Shown piece by piece: positions 13,179-25,100 of a DNA stretch of 64,000 nucleotides. This stretch comes from Pomacea canaliculata. Lineage: Eukaryota; Mollusca; Gastropoda; Architaenioglossa; Ampullariidae. The first letter of the stretch is position 1, and each line of letters opens with the position of its first letter. The stretch covers positions 29,314,737 to 29,378,736 of the forward strand of contig NC_037594.1 in assembly GCF_003073045.1 (NCBI RefSeq), written 5' to 3'. Both the position numbers and the translations under genes were made by a program. The notes beneath the pieces are model-generated. The model saw only the letters and a program-made list of their open reading frames with translations. It was not told where the DNA came from and did no database searches.

Positions 13179-16100
13179 TCAGACATTTTCATATGACGAT
13201 CTTTTTCCACCGAATCTGCAAAAGACAAAGACGAACCCATCCTGAAAGAGAAAACAAATTCATTATTAACATTTCTCATGAAGTGTAATATCCACCTATG
13301 ATAATGCAGATAAGCAGAAACAAACCTCTAGCATATGCTTTATGAATTCAGTATTCTCCCGACAACCGAATTTTAATTTTATTACCGTTGGAACTGATTT
13401 TAAGTTCACTTCTAATATAAAAACTATATACAGTGGTACCTCGACATACGAGTTTAATTCGTTCGTAACAAATGCTCGTATCTCAAAGCAACATTGAAAT
13501 TCATTGAAATGCCATTAATCCGTTCCAGCTCCCAAAAACACCACCTCAGTTGCTTTTGTTAAGTGTTTTTGAATAAGAAAAAGTGTATTTACAAGAAGAA
13601 ACATATATTTATGATAACAAATACATATTCTATAAAAAATATTAAATTTTTCGTTTGTGGAAGTGTGGGATCTGCTTCAGCAAATCACCGTAAATCGCTC
13701 GTGCCTTCTCACACATGATGCTTTGTGTTAAGGTTCCTCCTTGAAGCTGCTTCTCTGTCACCCACACAGTCAATAGTTCTCCATCTTTTCATGGAGAGAA
13801 GTCCGGAGCTTAGAAATTATTGTAACCCCATATTGTACCTTTATCAAGTTTAAGCTCAGAACATATCATTGATGTGCTACCCGTACATTCGCCAAGTCAA
13901 TTACTCGCACACCTTGCTCATGTTTTTCTACGATTTCGCGCTTTAATTCAATAGACATCATCTTCTTCGGACCATGGTTACAAAAATAAATGGGATAATG
14001 TTTTGTAAATGTACAAAAAGCATAAAAACGCTAACCCAACTTATCAAAAATGCTTCGAAAACGAGGGAAACAAGCACACAGACTGAGGTCTAGTCTGAGG
14101 TGGGAGAAACTGTTAGACAGTGTTAGACGGTGTAGTGTGCGATTCCTCGTATCTCAAATCTTGCTCTTATCTCGAAGCAAAATATCGCTCGCTCGGCGGC
14201 TCGTATCTCAAAACACTCGTATGTCAGGGCACTCGTATGTCGAGGTACCACTGTATATATAATTTCTAATGTAATCATGGCGTCTGCGTGTAACCCTTTC
14301 CACTTGGTGACATAAGTGCTTGTTTTATTTTGCTTCATGGTTAATTTAAGGCTTCGTGAAGTACTTACTTTGACAAGCCCCGGCAAAGCTTTCCAGAATG
14401 TGATGTTAGGGACCATATCCAAGCCTTGTGCTTCTCGCCGCGTTCTGTTAAAGATGATTCCACCCACCAGGTATACAAACAGCAGAACAAAAAACCTGTC
14501 AATGGTAAGAAGAAAAACATAGAGGAGTTTTGCTTGTTCAGCCTCTCAACCCATGAGCTCGTTTCTTTTAATAATATGTGTTGGTCTGCAGCTACTGAAA
14601 CATCAACTCCCTTTATACACATCCACAAGTGTATCGAAACTAAAAAGAAGACATCAAAATGTTTTATTCAAGTTCTTGTAATAATGAGGTTCCATTGCAT
14701 TTGGAGACAAACACATGAAGATCATGCCCTTTAGTTCCAGTTAACGTACATAAGACACTGTCGTTCCTCAAGATCCCGTTAGAGTTTCTTTGACATATCA
14801 TTATATGGTATCCCCATTGTGGGGATATAGCTGAATATATTGTGATGCCTTAAGAAATGCAAAATACCCTTCTGTCCTCAGTTCTCAATAAATGAGGATT
14901 CAACCCTGTCTATAGTGAATCTAATGTGCTCTGTGAACTGGTGCAAAATGCTGCTTTGTGTCTTTTCTTGCCTTTTGGAAAATACCTAAAATTCATCTCA
15001 AAAAGATTCAAACGAACTGTGATATAATCTCACTACGACACACTTCATGGGGGAAAATATAGCAAGTGGGAATCCAGAGTCATGAAATATTAAATAATAA
15101 ATAGTAAACATACACAATAAGAAGGATGCTACCACCGCTCAAGCCGACTTCAATGGTAATGTTGATTGGTCCAGAAGAAGTGCAGCCATCAGGGCACCCA
15201 CAGGCAGTCGTGACTTCAAGATACTGGTGAAATGAAGGAAAGCGTTAACGATAACAACAACAACAACAAAGCAACTGATATCGCGCAGCATCAGGACTGC
15301 GATAGATCGCACTCTCTGTGCACACCAATAATGATAAATAAAAGATAGCCAGTGGACAGTGAGGTATGTTGTATAGGCACAATGAACAACATAAAGATGA
15401 GGTACAAAGATGTCTGAGAACCAGTCTTTCCATATGCTTTATATGCATTATAAACTTTTCCAAGTTGGCTTCAAGACTAGTCAAATGTTCGACTTAAATC
15501 CAGTACTAGATACGGAAGAATTACAGACTTGTATATCCAGTATCAACGGTATCTAGATATTGAGATATTGACCAGAAGATTAACACTTGATGTCAAAACT
15601 CACATATACTGTCGACTCCTGTTCTCCGATAGCGCGCATTGAGGGTGTAGTTGCTGATGGATCACAAATAAAGGTCACCCAGGCTTGTCTGTTTAACACA
15701 CACACAGGCAATGAATGCATGCAAAAGGATACTTTCGCCATGTTCCCATGTTTCATTTTCCAACTAAAAGAAATATCTGTAGCGCATCCATTTTTCACTG
15801 TTTTATGAGTTTCTTAAGAAATGATTATAGTGGACTCTGATTGCTCCTTAGCAGGTAAGTAATTTCTGCATCGGCTTCAAAGGTCCTACAGCAGGTTCCT
15901 ATAGGTTTTTATTTGGCCAGCAGGATCGTCCAGATGCCAGTCGAAGTGTTTGTGCAGCTAAATGGGTGGCTGTCAGATGGGAAGGTAAAACAAAACTGCA
16001 AAGATGATGTAAGATAATGCAGGCAACAGGAAGATGTGAATACCTGAACACATCAGTGTAACTCGTGTAGTAGATTTTGCGTTTTGTCCATCGTAGGAAA

Positions 16101-17568
16101 AGACAGCTGAACTGGCTGCACCCACCATGTACTGCGCCAGGTTATCTGCACTCTCTTGACACACCTGTAACAGTTAAAGTTTGCAGATTTGTTTTAGAAT
16201 TTTACAATAAACATGAATTTTAACATGAATTTTCAGTGTAAAAAACATCATTGCTGTCAATCAGAGTTTTATAACGAAATGCAACTTTTATTTCAGGAGT
16301 GAACTTAGTGACTATAAATTTTTCTGAAGTTTTTGAATTACATCGAAATTTTTTCTTTCCTTTGTTCGTTCTTTTATCGTCTTTTTTCTTTCAGTTAATG
16401 TATCGTTGTTTAATTTTGTTTGTGTATCTATCTAGGACGTCTTCTGCGTGAATTAAAAAGATAGAAACATTTAAGGATCGAAGCCTAACGAATCTGCTAA
16501 GAGAAAACAGACGAGTGACAGGACAAAAAGTTCAGTTCTTTTTAACCTTATCAATCTATCACAGTGCTTCTTTTTTATGTTGAAATTCCTAGACTGAGTA
16601 CAGCTCAAGTATACCAAAAACAAAACAAGAGAGAGAGATGAAGGTTAGAAAGAAGTAGGTTGGGAAGATGTTGCACACACGGGTTGTCTTACCGCGGCAT
16701 TTTGGCAAGAACCTTCGGTGAATGGCGTGCAGGGATTATAGGAATACTTGTAGGTATCCTCGGCCAAAACATCAACAAAACTGAAAACAAAATAAGAAAA
16801 TAGAATTTTAAGGTGGCTTTATAACTCATCAAAACTTTCCTGTATGTTCGGGCCTAAAAAAACAAATAAACAAACAAAAACACACACACACACACACACA
16901 CACAGACGAAGAGGGAAGAGAAGAAAAGAGAAAAATAGAGAACATAGAAAATTACTAAAAGATACAAAATAAAGAAAAGAAATATTTAAAAATCATCATA
17001 CATGCTAGTGTTTTCTGACTGCAAAGTAGTTTTGTTTTTCTATGGTTAATTGAGTGTGGCTTTTTACGATGGAATCTTCTGGACAGGCACATAAACTAAG
17101 CCAATTGTGATAAAGGGCTAGTCATTTATCACCAGCACGTTAACACTTGATAGATAATTAGTTATCTGAGTCATCAAGTACTTATACACTCGACAAACCA
17201 CACCATCACAATGAAAGCAGAAGCCGAAAGCCTGAGCAGTCTGAACTGTACTGGCGATTAGGTTGATGGTGAGGATGTCGCACATTTAAACACCAAAGGA
17301 AATAGAACTGGCGATGACTTCAGGTGTAAATGTTGTCAGGTTAGAGGATTCAAAAAAACGTAGTTATAAAAATACTGACCGATGAAAAGCCATCAATGGC
17401 GATGACTGATTGAAAACTGAGCGGGGATAACACCACGGGGACAAACACTGAAGGTTGACTTGGGAAGAAGGGGAGGACGAGACTTGTTCTGCATGTCTAT
17501 CTAGTGATGAACGGGTTAGAAAAACCAGCAGGAAAGTAAACAACAACAACGACGACGACGATGACGAC

Positions 17569-17605
<37 letters not shown>

Positions 17606-17952
17606 TCTTACTATGGAGTTCCATCAGTCTTGGCGAGACTGGAAACATCAATAACACGACCATCATCCAGTATACAGCTACATCCGTCAGTACTAACGCA
17701 TTGCACCACTTGGCCTCGCACTACACTCACTGACACCAGCACAACACCACCACCACTGACACCGACAACGACGACGTCTTGACGTTTCTCGACGACATTG
17801 TGCGACAAACCACGGGGGTGGCCAGGAGACAACTTGCCGATGCAAGCGGTGAATGACGGAGGCGTTGCAGTGCCGTTGTGTGGCGATTCGATGACTAAGT
17901 TTATCTTTAAAAAAAAAAAAACACTGCAGCCGGAGCAAAGGTTTATAATCAT
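13179..17952 (-). CDS. M6PR: cation-dependent mannose-6-phosphate receptor-like protein
   Basis: Single-pass receptor of the MRH/M6PR family, which carries lysosomal hydrolases from Golgi to endosomes. Exons (minus): 17952-17612, 16780-16693, 16164-16044, 15653-15604, 15223-15114, 14495-14369 and 13241-13179. They total 900 nt (299 aa with the tentative start), and phases close. The lumenal part has DGRVIDVSSLAKTDG, YKYSYNPC, AVCQES, TTRVTLMC, GEQESTVYYLE and TTACGC; the candidate mannose-binding Arg, Glu and Tyr sit in the fourth to sixth blocks. The membrane helix is GGSILLIVFFVLLFVYLVGG. The tail DMVPNITFWKALPGLVKDGF matches the M6PR tail, and the C-terminal YENV fits a YxxPhi sorting signal. 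The start is uncertain: the in-frame ATG (17952) gives a poor N-terminus, while an ATG at 17798 in another frame opens a good signal peptide. Confidence 0.85.
13431..14253 (-). mobile_element. Tigger/pogo DNA transposon, internally deleted
   Basis: The inverted ends are CAGTGGTACCTCGACATACG at the left and its reverse complement at the right, flanked by TA on both sides as for Tc1/mariner-pogo. The minus strand encodes parts of a Tigger-type transposase N-terminus: MSIELKREIVEKHEQGVRVI (helix-turn-helix) and LTVWVTEKQLQGG...CEKARAIYGDLLK (CENP-B-like region). The DDE catalytic half is missing and frames are broken, so the 823-bp copy is dead. It sits in the last intron of the M6PR-like gene. 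Confidence 0.88.
16876..16906. repeat. CA microsatellite
   Basis: Uninterrupted CA dinucleotides preceded by AAACA-type repeats, in an intron of the M6PR-like gene. Confidence 0.85.
17539..17607. repeat. AAC/GAC/GAT trinucleotide microsatellite at a splice donor
   Basis: The run passes from AAC to GAC to GAT units on the plus strand. On the minus strand it begins only a few bases after the GTAAGA donor (17611-17606) of the M6PR-like first coding exon. It is intronic; the long poly-Ser and poly-Asp frames it generates are not proteins. Confidence 0.9.
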
Positions 17953-18939
17953 AACTTCGAGATAAGTCTACTAATGCTTGATGCACTTACATCTAGGTTG
18001 AATTCACTCACTCTCACATGATCTCATACTCTCACATTCATGTGCGCATGAAACACACACATACCCGATACCACTTCCCTAGGTTTATCCCTTTTTGAAC
18101 GATTGGGAAAAGCATTTTTCTCTAAATAGAACTTTATTTTTGTCAAAAAAGGGCTGTAGAGTCACATGACGATATAGGAGTCACCATCAACCACACTGAT
18201 TACAACATTTTAAGAAAAGCATGGCTATTTGTGAATTGTGGATGCTGTTGAAGAAAAACTGAACTCGAGTGAAAAACTAAAAGAGTGAAAAGAATTGGTA
18301 GCACATCAGCTGCCATTAAATAACACGAATTTAAATGAATAAATTTTTCTCCAGGAACAAGAAAGGACTACTATAATGATACTTGGTACCTTGAAATTGT
18401 CTTGGTTTGGTTACTGTATAGTTACTACATACTTCTTCGTTCTAAGTAAATATATATAATTATACATTTTTTTTCAGACACACTAGCTATCTTTTTTTCA
18501 TTCTCTTTCAACGCAAATGTGTGCAAAAACGCGTATTTTATCAGTGAGCTTGACCATGATCCTAAATATACGATATAGGTATTTCTTACTACTACCGTAA
18601 ATATCAAAACCTGTTGTGAGCTGAACACCAGTTCTCCAGAGGAAAGGCCAGAATGACCATAAATCGAAGATCAATAAATCTCTAGATTAATTATGAGCAG
18701 GTTACAGTCGGCTGAATATTTTATGAGCAGCTTCTAATTATCAGTTCAGCATGTGAGGCTCTGGATTTATTTCTGTTTGTTTTCTTCTCCTTCCTTGAAA
18801 ACTGAGTTTTTTTTAACTTTCTAATTTGATTCTTTTCTCATTTTATTCAGCTCTTTAAGATTTGTTTAAACTTATGCCTTACACTGAACACACTCACAAA
18901 ATGATTGTGTTTGCAATACAAGACCGTTCACCATACGGA
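17953..18939. other. intergenic, nothing recognised
   Basis: AT-rich DNA between the M6PR-like gene (minus) and the CABCOCO1-like gene (plus). It presumably holds the receptor's promoter and 5' UTR. No exon or repeat is recognisable. Confidence 0.4.
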
Positions 18940-19100
18940 GGGTGAGACAGCGGCTTGCCGTTGCGATCTTGTGGGTGTGACGTCGCTGCTCGCGGCGTTG
19001 GGAGGCGCGAACCTCCGGCCGACAAGACACGATCCACACGTACAGGTGGCAGACGATATCACGTCCCGTCGGCATGAGTAAAGCTAGAGGACGGGTAGGT
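18940..19100. promoter_or_regulatory. CpG-rich block, likely CABCOCO1-like promoter and 5' UTR
   Basis: About 160 bp with many CpG dinucleotides (for example TGACGTCGCTGCTCGCGGCG) in otherwise AT-rich surroundings, including a TGACGTC CRE-like octamer core. It ends in the 7-codon first exon of the CABCOCO1-like gene at 19074. It may also serve the divergent M6PR-like gene. Confidence 0.6.
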
Positions 19101-22100
19101 GGCACTTATTTCCCAGTTTGTCATAATGGAGAACATTGTCAAGCTTACAGAAATTATAACTGAACTACTCAGTCAAATTTCATGTTCAACTAGTTATTGT
19201 GGTTTGTGATCCGATTTGGTGTTTGAATGAATTGAAATCGATCGATCATCAGCTATAACCTTATGGGAAAATCATTTGGTCTTAGAACTTATATTTGTAA
19301 AAGACGGTTTTGTTTTAAAAGCAGCCTTAATAGCCTTGACAGTGTTGATAAATCGAGGAGGTACATATAGGTAAATTGTCATGGTTGTTCTAGTTTCAAC
19401 TGTTTGTCACTCGTAAAGAGAAAAGCAGAACTACCAGAGCAGTTTTTATTAGTGTCAAGCGATCTGATTGTCTCTTTATTGGTTTTAGTCTCATTGACTT
19501 TAATTCTGCATGGGGGTCAAATTACAGAAAATTATGCTGCCACGACCCACCATGACATTTGCCTTCTTTGCGTGCTGTTTGAACATTACCATGGCGTCGC
19601 TGTACTCAATCATCCATGACAATACCATTCATGATACTATATGGCAGTAGTGTCTGTTTGACCTAGCGACGGGGCTTGGTGTTTGTCAACATACATTTAA
19701 GCGTAGCCGAGTTTTTATTCTGTTGCTTTTTTATCTGATTTTTTAAAGATTATATATAAATAGTTCCTGAAGTCAAGCAGCAGAGAATTTTCTCTCTCTC
19801 TGTATGTGTTATATATACGAGAGAGAGAGAGCGTCTTAACAACTCTGAAATGTGTACTTCTCGAAGTTCATGCCTATGTTTGCTGTCACCACTTGAATCC
19901 TTTTCACGATTGTTCGCCAACCTCTAACAGTTCAATGACGGCTTTTGAATTCTACCAGGGGCTTACAATAAAGTCTAATCATAATGGCATTAGCGCCCAC
20001 GACTGCTACAACATTCTTGGACGTCGCCAACACGTGCAAGTGATCGAGAGATCACAGAACTATTTTCTTCCCGTATTTAGCTTCTGTTAGCACCTGTTGC
20101 TTGTTATTGGGGACACGACAGGGTTAATATATCATCTATCTAGTCGTCATCTACTCAGAAAGATTAAAACATTTTCCAGTAGAAGAAGAAAACATTTCTT
20201 TCTGACCATTACAAAACAGGTTTCGTTCTTTCTGCATGAATACATGAATAGACAATGCTAGCATGTCTGGGTATAGTGCTTTTCATATTCAGAAATTGCA
20301 GCCTGGCGACCCGGGTATGTCATAAGGTGGGTTATCAGTATCGTGTGGCGATCGGTCACGGACCGCTATATACTTGATTTTGAATTCTTTAGAATTCGAT
20401 CCTGACTGTACGGTGCTTGTTGTGCCCGTGGGCTGCTCAAGCATGGATCGTACACCAAGATTGGTCTGTAATTGTTACACTGTGCCATTCGCGAAACGAG
20501 AACATAAAGCTCCACCCGAGAGAAAAAATCAACTGTTAGAAAAGAAAGATTGGAAGAGATGGAAGAAATGGTCAGGGGAAGATTTGATTATATTAGTCCC
20601 TTGACCTACTTGGCTATAGACGAAATAGTTGACAGAACTTCCATTCGAAGCCTGTTACATGCAATGGAGTTGCAGGGATTAGCCTATTTTTGGCTCATTT
20701 GTTGTGAAAAAAATTAATTTGGTAATGTTACAATGTATGCACACACACACACACACACAAATACAATGATAGGTAATGGAAATGTACCCATGCAGACGAG
20801 CAAAACACGGTGGAGATCCACAGATTAATTGTGCCTATACTGACATTACTATAATCGATTCGATTGTCATCAAGCATTTTTTCAGTATAAAGTCATATAT
20901 ATATATAGCTGCACTGGATGTGGTGTGGATGTATATGTGTTTCCTGCAGGTTTGCCACATGCAGTCACTGGGTGAGCCACAGGACAAAAATTAGAGAATA
21001 GCAAAATACATGAAATGTACATATCGAGAATAATCATCTATCCTTCCCTCGTTCCCTCCTGCTCGATTGTTTATCTGAAAGCAAGCAACCGAGCAGGCGA
21101 TAGACGTACGTGAAGCTCGGCGGATTTTTCAATGACAGTAACATATATTATGGTAGAGAAACACCAGAGAAGCCGGAGAAGTGTGTTTAAATTTTGCAAA
21201 CGACGCATTAAAAATAAAGAAATATTATTATTATTGTGTTTGTGTGGCATTTTTTGTAAATCGCTTTGAGCCTGCCTTTGATGGCAGTGATTAACTATGT
21301 TAAGTTTTTTTGTTTTTTAAATATCGCGGCTAGCGAATGAGAGGTTGTTACTACTGTGTCGTTATTGTGATACAGATCATGCGAAAAAAAAAAATCTTTT
21401 ATACACTACACTGTAAACTCTCTAAGTTCAGTTTTTAAAAGACAGAAAATGAACTGCTGAAACATGACAATATATCCTTTTGTTTCAGTCGAGCACAAAG
21501 GGTAAAGACAAACAAGGAAAGGGAAGAAATGTAAGTAGCCTCCCTTAAGAATTTTTGGGGTTGTAAGATAGGAAACGGCAAGTAACTATGGAAACACTGA
21601 ACACGTATTTAAAATGGCTTCCAAAACAAACTTGAGAGGGAGATATTCAAAAACGTCTTTTGCAAACCTCCAGCAGTCGGGGGAAAATGGTACAACTTCA
21701 AAAAGGCTATTATTTTTGGTGAGAAAAAGCCGACTTTTATTGTCTCCTGATGCTTTGTATATTCGATATTTTTGAATTGGTCCATATTAATATTTATATC
21801 ATAACTGTCAAGCAAATAATTCTATCATCCAAAATACAAGTGCAACTTGTGGATTTGTAATGTAGACTACATTTTTGAATGCAGACTGAATAGCTATTAA
21901 AATTTGTTGTGCATTTGGAAGCACAATATTGTACAAGCACAGAAAAAAGTTGTACATTTATATACACAAATATGGAGAAATGAGAGAAATATAGACCAAA
22001 ACTCAGGCATACACTCAAAAAGATAGCCCCCAAAATTAGAAAAAAAAAAAAAGATATTGCAGTGAAGATGAAACAGAGAAAGGTTAGCCAAAGGATTGGA

Positions 22101-25100
22101 CTTAAAGAAGTATTATGAAGTGGTAGAGCAGAGCACAATTAAAGCATGTGATTATGCAGAATTGATAATAATTGTTTTAGTTATTTATTTATAAATTGTT
22201 TTAAGGTTTGTGGTGATTCAAAGTAATTTTTGTTCATGGTTTTATGTATTCAGGAAGATGAGGAAGATCAAAAGGATATATCTCTGGCATTTCAGCTGCT
22301 TCCACAAGACATAAGCAAAGAACTGTTGGAAATGGATATTGATGAAATGCAAAGGTTTATGCTTTTAAAAAATTGTGTATTTTGCATACAAATTAAAATA
22401 AATGAATGAATGTCTGTGTGCGTCAATGTGAAAGAGAGAGAATATCTTTGTTTTTATGTTAGGACATCACTAGCTCTGAATAACTGTGCCTATGTACATG
22501 TGATAAGTCCAAATAAGAGAGCTCAAAGTCAAGCTACTTATTGACATCTAACCATTACCATAAGATGAACTTCAGCTCACCTACTACACACATATGCACA
22601 CTTGCTTTCATTCTCCTGTACACAATTATATATATATACACCTTGTGCCCCTATGCTCCTCGAGGAGTCAACTATATATACTTGCATACTTAAAAAGAAA
22701 CATTGTACATGCAGCTTTTAGAAGGTATTACATGGGAGCAATAATTATTCCATATTACCCATGTGCTATTATAGCCAACAGATAGTTTATAACATTATCA
22801 TTTTTAACCCTTCTTAAGCTAAAATACATGTATAAGAACCCAGCTAGTTATTTGATATTGCCTGCATTCTCATATCAGCATTCCAGAAATTTATTTTTGC
22901 TGCATGGTGATATGTTTTGAAGAAAAATAGGATGGATTATGTGGATTACCTATATTGTTGGCAGTGAAACAAAGAAATGAGTTTCATCCTTCAATGGACA
23001 TTCATTTATAGTATAAATATTCTGATTATTCTCTAACGCACTTTTTGTGAGTATTGATATCACTAACTCCAAATCAAAAAATGAATCAAAGCACCATGGA
23101 AGTATTTAACATGTTCAAAATACAGCTGTAGTGCAAGAACATCTTTACAGGCATGATACAGATGGAAACAGTCACTGTGCCTTATTTAGGCAGTCCATTT
23201 TTGCTGAGCAACATCAACTGTTGTTTCATGGCTGACAAAAACATGATTACCTACTCCCTGACTTAATTATACATAATTGAAACCTCCGCCTGAGGGTCAG
23301 TTGTTGTCATGATTGACACAGGTCGATATTTTTGATGACCTGGAGATAAGATGAAGGTAGGAGAGAAAGAGAGGACTATAATAATACTCTACAACATCAA
23401 TTCTAGTATCATCACCCTGTGTTTGAAGTTGTACTTTAGTGACTTACCTTCACTACAAATTACATTGAATTAATAATGAAAATACACTTTTAGTTTGTAA
23501 CCTTGTACACTTGCTACAAACACTCAAGAAGAATTTTGCAAATTTTCCCCACATCCTGTTATCTGAAGCTTGATCAATGTTTTACAATTGTAAACTTTAC
23601 ATCAGTCATTATGAGGACAACAAGATGACAACTCTTTTCCAGAAAAATTATTGAGATTTTCAAGTTAAATAACTGCACCATTGATCTGCGGGAAGCTGCA
23701 CTTGCAGATTACTACACAAGTGCTGTGTGGTGGGCTAAAGAGCAAGGGTTTAATGAGCAGCAGATGTCAGGATTTTTCACAGCTGTTCACACTCTTCTTG
23801 AAAATATTAAAGGTGATCTTGTATATCCTCATTTCTTCTAAGTGATTGGAAATTACTTCAAGCTACCCTTAAGCTATTTGTGACAGACAAAAAAACTATT
23901 GTTCTGCAGGGAATGAGAATAGTGGTATGGCGAACTAACCCCATATCTAGTCTCCATGACATGTTTGCAATCTGTGCCATTAAATCCAGAAAGTTTATTG
24001 AATGACCTAAAATTCACAATAGGTTCAGCAACTCTACCAATACCTTTAGTCCTCAACACACATGCTGTTTTGTTCTATTTTTTTGTCTTTCTATTTGTCA
24101 GTCGGTGTCAGTTGATGAATCATTGAATAAAATAAATGATTTTTCTTCTCTTCCTAGCCAGTGCATCTTTAAAAAAATGTTCTCTTCTTGCAGAAAAACA
24201 CATGACCCTAGTGGATAACATGAAAAGCCTAAAACAGATGTTGGTGGGTATTGGAACAGAAATTTCAACAGACTTTACTAAAGGTGGACTGGACTTTCTG
24301 GATCTGGTACAGGCACAAGCGATCATTAAGTACATTACTAACAGGTGTCTCAGATAAATATTGCCTTATATTTTTCCATAGTTTTTAGCATAATATATTT
24401 AAAAATACAAGTTTTCGCTGTTGTATACATTAATTTCAAATATAATTCAAAATGATTCAACATAACTTATGAAATGAAACGCTATGTAAACAACCAACAG
24501 CACAACAGTAATAGTATTTTAATTACTCTTTGATTTTTAATTTGCAGTTTTATAATTTATAAAGTGATTTTTTTTGCAGTTTATTTCAACACTACAGACT
24601 CTATGAATACATGTTTAGTAATACACAGGCTGAAGAAATTATAGGACATGAGGTAAGTGTGCCTATGAGCAGGGGTAAAAATAGTAAGTAGAACAGTGCA
24701 AGTAATAAATTTCTGGAAGTGAAGTATAATCTTAAGGAATTCTATAGGATTTCCTTTGGAAACATTGGTAGTATGATTGAGTGACTCAGATGAGGGCGCT
24801 GACATGACTACTATTTAAGTTGTAAGATATATGGCACGTACTGAGAGTGAGATATGGCATATAGGTTATGAAAAGAACCCACTTCTTAATGTTTCAGCAA
24901 AGTTCATTTCTGATTTTGAAGCAGATTTCTTTATCGATTTCTGTTTGTTGCTTTTTTTAAAAAAAGAATTCTCCATATTGTTTGTAAAAAAATTGCTTTT
25001 AATATGCTACACAGTATGTGTTTATTCTGGCTGGAACTTCATAAAATTAGCAAATATTGCATAACAATTATTGTTAATAGTCAGGGCCACAGCCACAGGG

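Noticed and set aside
14426-14734. 102-codon plus-strand frame opposite the receptor membrane exon
   Set aside because: Shadow of the minus-strand exon 14495-14369; the minus reading gives the conserved M6PR tail.
17364-17952. Frames rich in poly-Asp, poly-Met and poly-Ser around the trinucleotide repeat
   Set aside because: These are translations of the microsatellite in several frames. Only the minus-strand frame upstream of the donor at 17612 carries domain residues.
20443-20604. Lys-rich frame MDRTPRLVCNC... as first exon of the CABCOCO1-like gene
   Set aside because: It has no phase-0 donor of good quality, whereas 19074-19094 has a GTAGGT donor in the right phase and a matching basic sequence.
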